From NCBI GenBank assembly GCA_017303875.1, contig JAFLBP010000002.1:186001-250000 (forward strand): DNA of 64,000 nucleotides, read 5' to 3'. This stretch comes from Chitinophagales bacterium (GTDB taxonomy: Bacteria > Bacteroidota > Bacteroidia > Chitinophagales > Saprospiraceae). Shown here piece after piece: positions 1 to 8,636 of the stretch. The notes below the pieces were generated by a model, which had not been told where the DNA came from, searched no databases, and saw nothing but the letters and a program-made list of their open reading frames with translations. The first letter of the stretch is position 1. Every line of letters starts with the position of its first letter. The translations under genes and the position numbers were made by a program.

Positions 1-1
1 T

Positions 2-454
2 GATTTATGGGAAAAGGACCGGCAATTCTTCTATATGGCTTATCACACGGTCATATTTATGGATTATTACCTGACTTACCCGGTAACCGATTTTGAGCCA
101 CAACTGCCTTACACGCTGCTGCCCTTTGAAAACCTGCCGCCCGGCGCCATAGACGACGTGATCCCAAACCGGCATTACCAGCAGTCTGAAATGCTTGATT
201 ACATCGCGCATATCCGAAATAAATGCGCGGCATTGATCGGGCCGGGTTCCACACAAAATCTGGAGGAACAGTGGATAGAACCCTCCGCCATTGAACTACA
301 CGGCCTGTGCCCTTCCCTGGTAGAGGAGTATACCATTCTGGAAATCCTGTTTTATAATTTCAGGCATGTGCAACACCATGTCGGGCAATTGAACCTCCTC
401 CTGAGAACCAAAGCCGGGAGGGCGGCAGATTGGATTGCGCGGGCGGGTGAGTGA
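2..454 (+). CDS. DinB-like four-helix protein, 5' partial
   Basis: The reading frame is open to the left edge, so the N-terminus lies outside the window; the Met at 35 is probably internal because the codons before it (encoding WEKDRQFFY) fit the family. The visible 150 residues carry the C-terminal DinB-type helix RHVQHHVGQLNLLL, whose histidines normally help bind a metal ion in DinB/YfiT-type bundles. Such proteins are often thiol transferases or stress-induced proteins of unknown substrate. The C-terminal tail ADWIARAGE is closely echoed by a remnant at 1800-1862. Family assignment is fairly secure, function is not. Confidence 0.75.
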   Translation, partial: DLWEKDRQFFYMAYHTVIFMDYYLTYPVTDFEPQLPYTLLPFENLPPGAIDDVIPNRHYQQSEMLDYIAHIRNKCAALIGPGSTQNLEEQWIEPSAIELHGLCPSLVEEYTILEILFYNFRHVQHHVGQLNLLLRTKAGRAADWIARAGE

Positions 455-614
455 GGTGGTTTTGTATAACATTTACAAGGGATGTATGATCAAATTCAAT
501 GATAATACCTGCCAAGTTGGGAATTTTCTTCATTTTCAGGCAAATAAACATTGAGGTATCTTGTAAAAGCATAACTTTGCAAATCGGGAATTGAAATCCC
601 GATCTGCAAAAAAA

Positions 615-1772
615 ATGATTCCACGACAAGCATCAGGTAAGTTGCTCCAATTAGCACAGCAATTCAGGGCTGTGGCCATTTTAGGCCCACGACAAAGCGG
701 TAAAACAACGCTTGCCAAGGCCTGTTTTCCCGAAAAACCTTATGTTTCCTTAGAGACACCCACGATGCGGCGTTTTGCGTTGGAGGATCCCGTCCAATTT
801 CTCCGGCAATATCCGGATGGGGCAATATTCGACGAAATTCAACGTGCCCCGGAGTTGCTTTCGTGGTTGCAACAAGATTTGGACGAAACCCCCTCGGTAA
901 GGGGAAAGTTTGTACTCACGGGATCCAACAACCTGCTTTTGCTCGAAAACATTACGCAGACCCTGGCCGGTCGGATCGCCCATATTGAATTGTTGCCCTT
1001 CTCCGTAGCTGAGTTACAGGCTTTGCCTGAAGCGTTGTCCGATATAAACACCTTACTTTGGAAAGGCGGCTACCCTCCGGTTCAGGCCGATGGGATAGGG
1101 CCAGAGGATTGGTTTTCAATGTACATCCGTACTTATGTCGAGCGCGATGTCAGACAAATCAAGAATATTGAAAACTTACTTTTATTTGAGCGTTTTTTAT
1201 CCCTCTGTGCGGGCCGTGTGGGGCAGGAAATCAACTACTCTGCACTGAGCAATGAACTGGGTGTTGATCGTAAAACCATCCAATCCTGGCTGGGTATTTT
1301 ACAGGCCAGTTACCTGGTTTACCTCTTACCACCTTTCTACAACAACTTTCAAAAGCGCGTACTCAAAACACCCAAGCTGTACTTTTTTGATACGGGGTTA
1401 GTTTGCGCGTTGTTGCAAATCAGTCAGCCAAACATGTTATCGCTCCACCCGTTTCGGGGAGCCTTGTTTGAGAATTTTATCGTCACGGAACTCATCAAAA
1501 ATCGCTTCAATCAGGGTAAGCGCTCCAATTTGTATTTCTGGCGTGAATCATCCGGCAATGAGTTAGATGTCATCCTGGATGAGGGCTTGCGCCAGTTTCC
1601 CATTGAAATCAAAAGCGGTCAGACCATTCAATCCGCGTGGACGAAGGGCATTTTATATTGGCAACAGCTGAGCGGTCAATCCGGCGGGCTTATCCTGCAC
1701 GGTGGCAACGAGAACCAGCGCCGCAGCGGTGGGATTGATTTCCTTTCCTGGGAAAAAGTGGCTGGACTGTAG
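615..1772 (+). CDS. AAA-type ATPase with DUF4143 C-terminal domain
   Basis: An ATP-binding protein of the family that joins an N-terminal AAA domain to a C-terminal DUF4143 nuclease-fold domain. Walker A is GPRQSGKTTL near residue 25 and Walker B is AIFDEIQRAP. Near the C-terminus GNELDVI and FPIEIKSG give the D...ExK pattern of PD-(D/E)xK folds. A winged-helix-like middle section (NELGVDRKTIQSWL) follows. ATG at 615 is preferred over an in-frame TTG at 591 because family members start with the IPRQ segment. The role of this family is unknown. A paralogue lies at 38211-39353. The gene sits between a DinB-like gene and a DinB C-terminal remnant, which suggests an insertion or a rearranged duplication. 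Confidence 0.85.
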   Translation: MIPRQASGKLLQLAQQFRAVAILGPRQSGKTTLAKACFPEKPYVSLETPTMRRFALEDPVQFLRQYPDGAIFDEIQRAPELLSWLQQDLDETPSVRGKFVLTGSNNLLLLENITQTLAGRIAHIELLPFSVAELQALPEALSDINTLLWKGGYPPVQADGIGPEDWFSMYIRTYVERDVRQIKNIENLLLFERFLSLCAGRVGQEINYSALSNELGVDRKTIQSWLGILQASYLVYLLPPFYNNFQKRVLKTPKLYFFDTGLVCALLQISQPNMLSLHPFRGALFENFIVTELIKNRFNQGKRSNLYFWRESSGNELDVILDEGLRQFPIEIKSGQTIQSAWTKGILYWQQLSGQSGGLILHGGNENQRRSGGIDFLSWEKVAGL

Positions 1773-1799
1773 GCGATGACAAACTTTTGAGCGCACTAA

Positions 1800-1862
1800 T
1801 CCCTTTTCCTTAGCGCCAAAGCCAATACCGCGGCGGATTGGCTAACGCGGGCGGGTGGGTAA
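1800..1862 (+). pseudogene. C-terminal remnant of a second DinB-like gene
   Basis: About 20 codons read SLFLSAKANTAADWLTRAGG followed by TAA, with an in-frame stop just upstream at 1797. This matches the C-terminus of the DinB-like gene ending at 454 (LLLRTKAGRAADWIARAGE, then stop) at protein and DNA level. The rest of that gene copy is absent. The DUF4143 ATPase gene occupies the space between the two tails. Confidence 0.6.
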
Positions 1863-1869
1863 TATGGCA

Positions 1870-1877
1870 TATCTTTG
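1870..1877 (+). promoter_or_regulatory. Candidate -7 promoter box TATCTTTG
   Basis: TATCTTTG matches the Bacteroidota -7 consensus TAnnTTTG exactly and lies 22 bases before the ATG of the PAS-LuxR regulator gene. No well-spaced TTG partner was found, so support is partial. Confidence 0.45.
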
Positions 1878-1899
1878 CCGCAACTATTCAAGCAAGCGC

Positions 1900-2670
1900 A
1901 TGGAACCCAGCAACAGCATCCAGGAAATCGTGTTCAGGTTTATGAACCGATTCACTTTCGACCCTGAAGATTTAGACTATTCCCTGGTAGAAAAACACGC
2001 CAAAACCTTGCAGGCATTGGCAGAGGTGAGCAATTCGGGCGTGATGATTTTTGACCTGCACCAAAAGCAAACGGTTTTTTTCTCTACCAATTTCGGGAAG
2101 ATGCTGGGCTATAAACCCTCAGATTATGAGGCGTTGAATTATCGCTTTTTTGAACCCAAAATTCACCCCGACGAAAGGTATCAGTTGTCCTTGCGGGGTG
2201 TGTCGGTTTTGAAAATATTCGACCAGTTTTCAAAGGACGAAAAATTCAACCACAAAGCAGTATATGAATTTCGGATGCTCAATGCCGAAAACAAATACAT
2301 ACGCCTGGTAGAACAATATCAGATATTGGAATTGGACAAAAAAGGGCAAGTCTGGCTCATGTTCAATATGGTGGATATTTCGCCCAATCAGGAAATCGAA
2401 AGTCCGGTAAAATGCCAGATCCTGAATTTCAGAACGGGAGATGTTATTCCGCTTGATGTAGAACAAAAACCGCAATTGGAGCTGACCAAACGGGAGTTGG
2501 AAATTCTGAAACTGGTGAAACAGGGGTATTTGAGCAAAGAAATTTCCACACAACTTTCCATCAGCGTACACACCGTGAATACGCATCGCTATCGTTTTTT
2601 AGAAAAATTAGGGGCCAATAATTCGTTTGAAGCAGTGATTTTTGCTTCGAAGTATGGGTTGTTGGATTGA
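1900..2670 (+). CDS. PAS-domain LuxR-type transcriptional regulator
   Basis: A 256-residue regulator. The central part (about residues 35-170) resembles a PAS/PAC sensor: GVMIFD, FSTNFGKMLGYKPSDYE, the HPDER segment and a five-stranded tail ending VWLMFNMVDIS. The C-terminal 65 residues form a LuxR/GerE helix-turn-helix, LTKRELEILKLVKQG followed by SKEISTQLSISVHTVNTHR. ATG at 1900 was chosen over 1855 because it follows the -7 box at 1870 and the extra upstream residues look non-coding. It lacks a receiver domain, so it probably senses a ligand or interacts directly. Targets cannot be told from the sequence. Confidence 0.85.
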   Translation: MEPSNSIQEIVFRFMNRFTFDPEDLDYSLVEKHAKTLQALAEVSNSGVMIFDLHQKQTVFFSTNFGKMLGYKPSDYEALNYRFFEPKIHPDERYQLSLRGVSVLKIFDQFSKDEKFNHKAVYEFRMLNAENKYIRLVEQYQILELDKKGQVWLMFNMVDISPNQEIESPVKCQILNFRTGDVIPLDVEQKPQLELTKRELEILKLVKQGYLSKEISTQLSISVHTVNTHRYRFLEKLGANNSFEAVIFASKYGLLD

Positions 2671-2710
2671 GGGCCTGTTTTCGGGTATTATTCAGGTGTT
2701 GAAAAAAGGG

Positions 2711-3574
2711 CTATTTTTTGGGCAATTTTGGAGTGTTTTTCTCAATTTTCTTTTCTTCAGCACCTACGCTGCGCTCGAGTTTTTTAATGTCTTCGGCTGC
2801 CGGGAGATTTTCGGGCATAATGCCTCGGTTCCCCAACATTTCGCGTACACTTATGTTGTTTTGAATGTGCTCGGCAGTGATAGGGGCTTCACCGTGCATA
2901 TCCTTGTTTGCTACATTATAATTGGTCATTTCGGTGGCAAGATTTTTAGCAGCAATAGTGAGTGTTGGCAGAAAATCGGCAAGTGGTCGGTTAGCGCTTA
3001 TCCCTAAACGCTTTTTCATATCCTCAGTAGTATACCCGCCAAATAAAGCTGTATCACCTTTGGAGCGGATACGCCCGAAGCCTTTGTCGTCTACTCCTCT
3101 TTCATAAATATTTTGGGAAAGTTGTTTCTCCGCAGCCCTTAACTTATCTCTTGTTTCGAGTCTCGACAACAGTGTCAAACGTTCTTCTATCAACTCTGCT
3201 TTGCGGGCTTGCACGGCGAAATAGCTTTGCGCAAAAGCGATTTCTTCTTTTTTGGGATCACCATTTTGGGCAATCAAATAGCAGGCATATCGGGTGAGCA
3301 TAAAATCGCTTACCTCGCGTTTTCCGCCTTTCCCTATTTCGATCATTTTCGTGACCTCACGAAAATGATCATCTACGTTGATCTGCTGTGTTTTACACGA
3401 ATCTACCGCTCGGTTTATGGCAACTGTAAAATTTTCCCATCGGGCATATCCGAGCAGTTCTTGTAATTCACGGGCAAACCAAACTTCAACCTGTTCGCTG
3501 CTATCTTCATTATAGATAACATGAACAATGGTGTCAAAAACTGATTTTAACTGATGTATGCGTTGTAAATCCAT
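2711..3574 (-). CDS. dinD: DNA damage-inducible protein D homologue
   Basis: This 287-residue protein resembles the DinD family, which is SOS-induced in Escherichia coli. The N-terminal BRO-N-like part (VEVWFARELQELLGYARWENF) and the DinD-specific segments DHFREVTKMI, GKGGKREVSDFMLTRYACYLIAQNGDP and RLGISANRPLADFLPTLTIAAKNLATEMTNYNV are all present, and the length is close to the 274 residues of E. coli DinD. Start at 3574 (MDLQR) was preferred to 3598 because the candidate -7 box covers 3598-3605. A 30-base near-palindrome lies inside the gene at 3341-3370. No LexA box was recognised. Confidence 0.85.
   Translation of the reverse strand: MDLQRIHQLKSVFDTIVHVIYNEDSSEQVEVWFARELQELLGYARWENFTVAINRAVDSCKTQQINVDDHFREVTKMIEIGKGGKREVSDFMLTRYACYLIAQNGDPKKEEIAFAQSYFAVQARKAELIEERLTLLSRLETRDKLRAAEKQLSQNIYERGVDDKGFGRIRSKGDTALFGGYTTEDMKKRLGISANRPLADFLPTLTIAAKNLATEMTNYNVANKDMHGEAPITAEHIQNNISVREMLGNRGIMPENLPAAEDIKKLERSVGAEEKKIEKNTPKLPKK
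3341..3370. repeat. 14-bp perfect inverted repeat inside dinD
   Basis: GATCATTTTCGTGA, two bases, then its exact reverse complement. It encodes part of the conserved HFREVTKMI segment, so protein constraint may explain it. Confidence 0.6.
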
Positions 3575-3597
3575 AACAAAAGGTTTTAAACCCAACA

Positions 3598-3605
3598 CAA
3601 AGTTA
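3598..3605 (-). promoter_or_regulatory. Candidate -7 box of dinD
   Basis: On the minus strand the sequence reads TAACTTTG, an exact TAnnTTTG match, 23 bases before the chosen dinD ATG. No clear TTG -33 element was seen. Confidence 0.4.
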
Positions 3606-3902
3606 TGATATTGTTTATGGTTGTAATAAAATGTTTATAGAAACCAATTCAAATAAACGCCGATAAAAGTAGTGATATTTAACACTAAATACGGACTTTG
3701 GGACAATATCAAAATTTATTTTAAAAAGTCGAGTACTTTGCTTGTTTTACACAGCAGTAAAGCAAAAGCCGCATATTGCTCAAAACGAATGTTATTCCCC
3801 AATAAAGTACCCGGCCCTCTCCACATACTAATAAATCAGTATTGCCCCAACCTGAAGCCGGGAAGACCTTTGCGCCTTCAACTGTTTCAAACCAATAAAC
3901 AC
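3606..3902. other. AT-rich divergent intergenic region
   Basis: About 300 bases between dinD (minus) and the TonB receptor gene (plus). An open frame from 3672 runs into the receptor, but it is low-complexity and precedes the signal peptide, so it is treated as leader DNA. GACCTTTG at about 3867 is one mismatch from a -7 box. No RNA gene was recognised. Confidence 0.5.
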
Positions 3903-6239
3903 ATGCGATTCTTTTTTGTATGCATCCTGGCGCTGTTTACAGTGCCCCTTATTGCCCAACAACCCACTCAAACCATTCGCGGCTTAGTCATTGATGAGGC
4001 CTCCAACAAACCCATTGCTTTTGCTACCGTAGCCCTGCTCCAAACCTCCCCGCCCATCGGCGCCATCACCGATACGGCGGGCAATTTTACGTTTTCCAAA
4101 GTGGCCGTTGGCCGCTACGATGTGCAGGTGACGTATGTGGGCTACGAAACAGCCATCGTCCGCGAAGTGACGCTTGTTTCCGGAAAACAGACTTTTCTGA
4201 CCATCCCCCTCAAAGAAAATGCGGCGTTGCTGAAAGAAGTGGCGATAAAACCGCGCATCAGCAAGGAACAGCCGCTCAACGCGATGGCGACCGTAAGCGC
4301 TAAAATGCTCAGCGTGGAAGAGGCAAAACGCTACGCAGGCGGCTTCGACGACCCGGCCCGATTGGCCACTTCCATCGCGGGCGTAGGCGGCAATACGGGC
4401 GACAATGGCATCATTGTGCGCGGTAATGCGCCAAAATTCCTGCAATGGAAAATGGAAGGCGTCGAGATCCCTTCGCCCAACCACTTCGGCGACCTCAATT
4501 ACCTCGGCGGCGGGGTGCTGACCGCCCTCAGCAGCAGGATGCTGGCCAATTCCGACTTTTTCACAGGGGCATTTCCGGCAGAATACAACAATGCCTTATC
4601 CGGTGTTTTCGACATTGCCATGCGCGCCGGAAACAACCAAAAACGCGAAACCACCCTTGAATTGGGCCTTATCGGCCTGGAAAATGCCTCCGAAGGACCA
4701 TTCAAAAAAGGCGGACGGGCCTCCTACCTGTACAATTACCGCTATTCCACCCTCGCCCTGTTCGCCCCGCTATTGCCCGAAGGCGCCAACAGTATCAAGT
4801 ACCAGGACCTGTCTTTCAAGCTGAATTTTCCGACCAATAAAGCCGGCATTTTCTCCATTTGGGGAATGGGTTTTACGGACGGGGCAAAAAACAAACCCAA
4901 AGCAGACAAGGCAGACTGGAAATACGAGGACGATAACCAGAACGATGTCATCAAACAAGCCACAGGCGTGTTGGGACTCAGCCACAAGTATTTTTTCAAA
5001 CACAATGCCTACCTGAAAACGACCTTCGCCGCCACGGTCAATGATGTGGACTGGACGGCTCAAAAGCTGAACAACGAACAGGAATTGAAATCCTACAGCA
5101 AAATCACCAATACCAACTGGAATTTTATGTTGAGCACTTTCCTGAATACCAAGTTCAGTGCGCGCCACACCAATCGCAGCGGTTTTTTGCTCAACGGCAT
5201 GCGGTACGACATACTGCTCAACAAAGCCTCCGCAGCAGGCGAAACACCGCGGGAAATTGTCAATGCCGATGGGCAAAGCCTCCTGGTATCGGCTTACAGC
5301 AGTTCATCCATTCAATTGCGGGATAAACTAACAATGAATGTGGGCGTCAATGCGCAGTTGTTTACGCTGAATAACAATTACACCCTTGAACCGCGCCTGG
5401 GCTTTAAACAATTGCTCCATGAAAAACACGCCATTGGTCTGGCTTACGGCCTGCACAGCCGCTTGGAAAAACTGAACTATTACTTCAATAATTCGCTTTC
5501 AACGGGCGAAACGGCCGTGAATAAAGCGCTTGATTTTTCAAAAGCACATCATGTAGCGTTGAGTTACGACTGGAATATTTCAAAACTCGTACATTTGAAA
5601 ATCGAGCCGTACTACCAAAGCCTCTTTTCAATACCCGTCATTGCGGACAGCTCCTTTTCGTTTATTAACCTGCAAAGCGACCTGTTTTTTAGCGAAAAAC
5701 TTGAAAATACCGGTGTTGGCAGAAACTACGGCATTGATATTACACTTGAAAAATATATGTCGAAAGGCTTTTATTACCTGTTGTCGGGATCCGTTTTTAA
5801 TGCCGAATACAAAGGCGGCGATGCAGTTTGGCGCAATACGCGTTTCAACCGCAATTATATCGCCAATTTTCTGATCGGAAAAGAGTGGCAAACCGGCAAA
5901 AACAAACAAAACACCTTTAGCCTCAATGCCCGCATGACCTATCAGGGCGGCAATCGCTATTCGCCTGTGGATGAGGCCGCATCCATCAATCAACAGGCTG
6001 TTGTTTACGATGAAACAAGGGCCTATTCCCTGCAATCCGACCCCTTGCTCAATGTGCATTTCACGGCCATTTACAAAATCAATAAAAACAAACGCTCAAG
6101 CGAAATTGCCCTGAAAATCCTGAACCTGACCGGACAGGATGATTTCAGGGGACATCTCTACAACTACATTGATAAAAGAGTAGACCGCGATCTACCTTCG
6201 CTCGTCATTCCGAATTTGAGTTACAAAATTGAATTTTAA
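3903..6239 (+). CDS. TonB-dependent outer-membrane receptor
   Basis: A 778-residue outer-membrane receptor. MRFFFVCILALFTVPLIAQ is a signal peptide, which sets the start at 3903 rather than the upstream open frame. Next comes a carboxypeptidase-regulatory-like beta-sandwich (about residues 25-110: IRGLVIDEASNKPIAFATVAL, VGYETAIVREV), a plug domain (about 115-230, with IIVRGNAPKFLQWKMEGVEIPSPNHFG and GVFDIAMRAG), then a beta-barrel rich in alternating aromatic strands ending in YKIEF with a terminal Phe. It is shorter than typical SusC proteins and no SusD follows, so the substrate is unknown. The next gene starts two bases after the stop, which suggests co-transcription. Confidence 0.88.
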   Translation: MRFFFVCILALFTVPLIAQQPTQTIRGLVIDEASNKPIAFATVALLQTSPPIGAITDTAGNFTFSKVAVGRYDVQVTYVGYETAIVREVTLVSGKQTFLTIPLKENAALLKEVAIKPRISKEQPLNAMATVSAKMLSVEEAKRYAGGFDDPARLATSIAGVGGNTGDNGIIVRGNAPKFLQWKMEGVEIPSPNHFGDLNYLGGGVLTALSSRMLANSDFFTGAFPAEYNNALSGVFDIAMRAGNNQKRETTLELGLIGLENASEGPFKKGGRASYLYNYRYSTLALFAPLLPEGANSIKYQDLSFKLNFPTNKAGIFSIWGMGFTDGAKNKPKADKADWKYEDDNQNDVIKQATGVLGLSHKYFFKHNAYLKTTFAATVNDVDWTAQKLNNEQELKSYSKITNTNWNFMLSTFLNTKFSARHTNRSGFLLNGMRYDILLNKASAAGETPREIVNADGQSLLVSAYSSSSIQLRDKLTMNVGVNAQLFTLNNNYTLEPRLGFKQLLHEKHAIGLAYGLHSRLEKLNYYFNNSLSTGETAVNKALDFSKAHHVALSYDWNISKLVHLKIEPYYQSLFSIPVIADSSFSFINLQSDLFFSEKLENTGVGRNYGIDITLEKYMSKGFYYLLSGSVFNAEYKGGDAVWRNTRFNRNYIANFLIGKEWQTGKNKQNTFSLNARMTYQGGNRYSPVDEAASINQQAVVYDETRAYSLQSDPLLNVHFTAIYKINKNKRSSEIALKILNLTGQDDFRGHLYNYIDKRVDRDLPSLVIPNLSYKIEF

Positions 6240-6241
6240 TC

Positions 6242-6649
6242 ATGATCCAGCAACGCATCCAAGCCCTCGCCCAAAAACCACGCATCGCTTTTCTGCTCGA
6301 CGGCGGCGGGGCCGTGCTGACGGCCCTTTTGCCCTTAGCCATCGTTTATTTTTTCGGCAATATTTTCGGTATCCCGCTTCGGGTATTGTATTTTTTGTCT
6401 GGCATTGCCTGTCTGTTTGCCCTGTATTCTTTTGCCTGCGCCCTCATGCAGCCGGCGCAATGGCGGCCCTATTTGCGCTTCATCAGCATGGCCAACTTTG
6501 CCTATTGTTTCCTCACCGTGGGCCTGATGCTGTATTTTCGCACAAGCCTTAGCGCTTTGGGGGCTGCCTATTTTTGTGGCGAAATTCTGGTATTGCTGGG
6601 CGTGGTATGGGTAGAGCGGGCGGTCGTGCGGAGTATGAGGTTTGGATGA
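6242..6649 (+). CDS. Small four-helix membrane protein
   Basis: A 135-residue hydrophobic protein with about four predicted transmembrane segments: LTALLPLAIVYFFGNIFG, VLYFLSGIACLFALYSFA, FAYCFLTVGLMLYF and YFCGEILVLLGVVWVE. It is not recognised beyond that. It follows the TonB receptor gene with a 2-base gap and is probably in the same transcript, so a role near that receptor is possible but unproven. Confidence 0.65.
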   Translation: MIQQRIQALAQKPRIAFLLDGGGAVLTALLPLAIVYFFGNIFGIPLRVLYFLSGIACLFALYSFACALMQPAQWRPYLRFISMANFAYCFLTVGLMLYFRTSLSALGAAYFCGEILVLLGVVWVERAVVRSMRFG

Positions 6650-6654
6650 TACAT

Positions 6655-6694
6655 AAAAAAGGGCAAAAGTGGTATAACCCTTTTGCCCCCTTTC
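6655..6694 (-). terminator. Intrinsic terminator of tnaA
   Basis: GGGCAAAAG (6661-6669) pairs with CTTTTGCCC (6680-6688). On the minus strand the stem is followed by six T residues, which fits termination of the tnaA transcript. It lies between two converging genes and may also stop plus-strand transcription. Confidence 0.8.
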
Positions 6695-6712
6695 TGGTTT
6701 TATGTCCTGTGT

Positions 6713-8089
6713 TTAAATCTCCTCAAACTTCGCCGTAAAATGCCGCAAAAACGGCGGCTCCCAGGTGATTCTCACGCCGGTTTTGCGCGCGCGCCGACGC
6801 AGTAATTCCTCAAAGGCCTCAATCACATAATCAATATGGCTTTGCGTGTACACGCGCCGCGGAATGGCCAAACGCACCAGATCCATACTCGCCGGAAGGA
6901 GCTGCCCATTGTCGTCGTATTTGCCAAACATCACCGAACCAATTTCACAGCAGCGGATACCGCCAATGCGGTACAACTCGCAAGCCATCACCTGGCCCGG
7001 GTATTGATCCAGCGGAATATCCGGGTAAAAGGCGCGGGCGTCAATGTACACCGCGTGGCCGCCAGCCGGGCGCATCACCGGAATGCCGTGTGCGTGCAAT
7101 CGTTCGGCTAAATATTCGGTGCTTTTGATGCGGTAATGCAGGTAATCCGGCTCAAAAATCTCTTCCAGACCGATGGCGATGGCCTCCATGTCGCGGCCCG
7201 AAAGTCCGCCGTAGGTGGAATACCCTTCCGTGATGATGAGCACGGTGCGGCATTGCAGGGCCAGGTCGAGGTCGCGCAGGGCCAAAAAGCCGCCCATATT
7301 GACGAGCGCATCTTTTTTGGCGCTCATCACGCAGCCGTCGGCCAGTGCACACATTTGCTGCGCGATTTCGCGGTAGCTGAGGGCTTCAAAGCCCGGTTCG
7401 CGGTGTTTGATAAACCAGCTGTTTTCGGCAATACGACAGGCATCCAAAATCAGGCGGATGCCGTGTTTTTTACAAATTTCCGAAACCTCACGGGCGTTTT
7501 GCATGCTCACGGGCTGACCACCGCCGCTGTTGTTGGTCACCGTCAGGATGACCGCCGCAACGTTTTCAGCGCCATATTCGGCAATTTTTTCCTGCAATAA
7601 ACGGGTGTCTAAATTCCCCTTGAACGGATGCAGCAGCGCCGGGTCGCGGTTTTCCGCAATCGGAATATCAATGGCCCTGGCGCCACTGAATTCGATGTTG
7701 GCCCGCGTGGTATCGAAGTGGGTATTGCTGATGAATACCTTGCCCGCGCCGCCAATGCGCGAATACAGCAGGTGCTCAGCCGCGCGGCCCTGGTGTGTGG
7801 GCATGATGTAGGGGCAACCCGTCAGTTCCTGCACCGCTTTTTCAAAGCGATACCAGCTCGAAGCGCCCGCGTAGCTTTCATCGCCGCGCATGATGCCAGC
7901 CCATTGTTCGCTGCTCATGGCCGAAGTGCCGCTATCGGTCAGCAGGTCGATAATTACCTGATCGGAGTGCAGCAAAAACGGATTAAAGTGGGCGCGTTTA
8001 AGATATTCCTCCCGCTCCGCCTCCGAAGACATTCGGATGCGCTCCACTGTTTTGATGCGGAAAGGTTCTATGATGGTTTTGAATTGCAT
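6713..8089 (-). CDS. tnaA: Tryptophanase
   Basis: A 458-residue PLP enzyme that cleaves L-tryptophan to indole, pyruvate and ammonia. The PLP lysine is in SAKKDALVNMGG (Lys259), with the family segments MPTHQGRAAEHLL, TVTNNSGGGQPVS and GGLSGRDMEA. Two positions separate it from tyrosine phenol-lyase: Ile383 in CEIGS, where phenol-lyases carry Arg, and His450 in LRHFTAKF, where phenol-lyases carry Phe. Both favour tryptophanase. It lies 25 bases after queD and downstream of hpd and hmgA, so it probably belongs to the same aromatic amino-acid operon. Full length. No TnaC-like leader is expected inside the operon and none is seen. Confidence 0.93.
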   Translation of the reverse strand: MQFKTIIEPFRIKTVERIRMSSEAEREEYLKRAHFNPFLLHSDQVIIDLLTDSGTSAMSSEQWAGIMRGDESYAGASSWYRFEKAVQELTGCPYIMPTHQGRAAEHLLYSRIGGAGKVFISNTHFDTTRANIEFSGARAIDIPIAENRDPALLHPFKGNLDTRLLQEKIAEYGAENVAAVILTVTNNSGGGQPVSMQNAREVSEICKKHGIRLILDACRIAENSWFIKHREPGFEALSYREIAQQMCALADGCVMSAKKDALVNMGGFLALRDLDLALQCRTVLIITEGYSTYGGLSGRDMEAIAIGLEEIFEPDYLHYRIKSTEYLAERLHAHGIPVMRPAGGHAVYIDARAFYPDIPLDQYPGQVMACELYRIGGIRCCEIGSVMFGKYDDNGQLLPASMDLVRLAIPRRVYTQSHIDYVIEAFEELLRRRARKTGVRITWEPPFLRHFTAKFEEI

Positions 8090-8114
8090 GTTGAATTGTT
8101 TTTGGCGACAGCCG

Positions 8115-8564
8115 TCACGATAGCGTATCCGCCAGATTCCATTCAGCGAAGGCGCTGCCCGTTTCGGAAAGCCGGATGCTGAACAGCTCCACGCCCGCAG
8201 GCATGGCCGGGCGCAGGGCCTCGACGCAAAGGGCGATCATGTTTTCGCAGGTGGGCTGAAAAGGCAACAATACCACATTTCCGAAATGCTGTTCGATCTG
8301 CGCCACCACTTCGGGAGCGGTGTTGTCCGGCAGTGCCAGCGCATGATCGTAGCGTCTGACAAACAGCTCCTGCGTCAGCGTTTTAATGTCTTTAAAATCC
8401 ATGACCATGCCGTCTTTCGGATGCCCGGGCGCATGCAGCGGCTTTCCGCGTACCGTTACTTCAAGTCGGAAAGAATGCCCGTGAATATGCCGGCAGGCGC
8501 CGTCGTAGCCGGGCAGGGCATGCGCCATTTCAAAAGTGAAAATCTTGGTCAGCCGAAGAAGCAT
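8115..8564 (-). CDS. queD: 6-carboxytetrahydropterin synthase / PTPS family
   Basis: A 149-residue T-fold protein of the QueD / 6-pyruvoyltetrahydropterin synthase family. Zinc ligands are the His of FEMAHALPG and both His of IHGHSF. The Cys in CRHIHGH is spaced as in E. coli QueD (C-x3-HGH), which points to 6-carboxytetrahydropterin synthase activity in the queuosine pathway. PTCENMIALCVEAL and the terminal Glu in LSETGSAFAEW complete the pterin site. Its position between hpd and tnaA is unusual for a queuosine gene. An alternative is a role in making a pterin cofactor for phenylalanine hydroxylation, but no hydroxylase is in the window. Confidence 0.85.
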   Translation of the reverse strand: MLLRLTKIFTFEMAHALPGYDGACRHIHGHSFRLEVTVRGKPLHAPGHPKDGMVMDFKDIKTLTQELFVRRYDHALALPDNTAPEVVAQIEQHFGNVVLLPFQPTCENMIALCVEALRPAMPAGVELFSIRLSETGSAFAEWNLADTLS

Positions 8565-8580
8565 GATGTATCATTTTTTA

Positions 8581-8625
8581 TTTCCCGCAGATTTCGCAGA
8601 TTTTCGCGCAGATCGCGCAGATTTC
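8581..8625. repeat. CGCAGAT-family tandem repeat, copy 1
   Basis: Four degenerate copies of CGCAGATTT with CGCG inserts, in the 72-base gap between hpd and queD. It begins TTTCCCGCAG, as does the second copy at 37925-37968. Confidence 0.7.
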
Positions 8626-8636
8626 TCCTCCGAACC

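Noticed and set aside
615..1772. DUF4143 ATPases as transposition proteins
   Set aside because: They share a P-loop with IstB-type ATPases, but no transposase, terminal repeats or target duplication were seen around either gene; family function is unknown.
3672..3902. Extended N-terminus of the TonB receptor (start 3672)
   Set aside because: It would bury the signal peptide 77 residues inside the protein.
6713..8089. Tyrosine phenol-lyase
   Set aside because: Position 383 is Ile and position 450 is His, as in tryptophanase; phenol-lyases have Arg and Phe.
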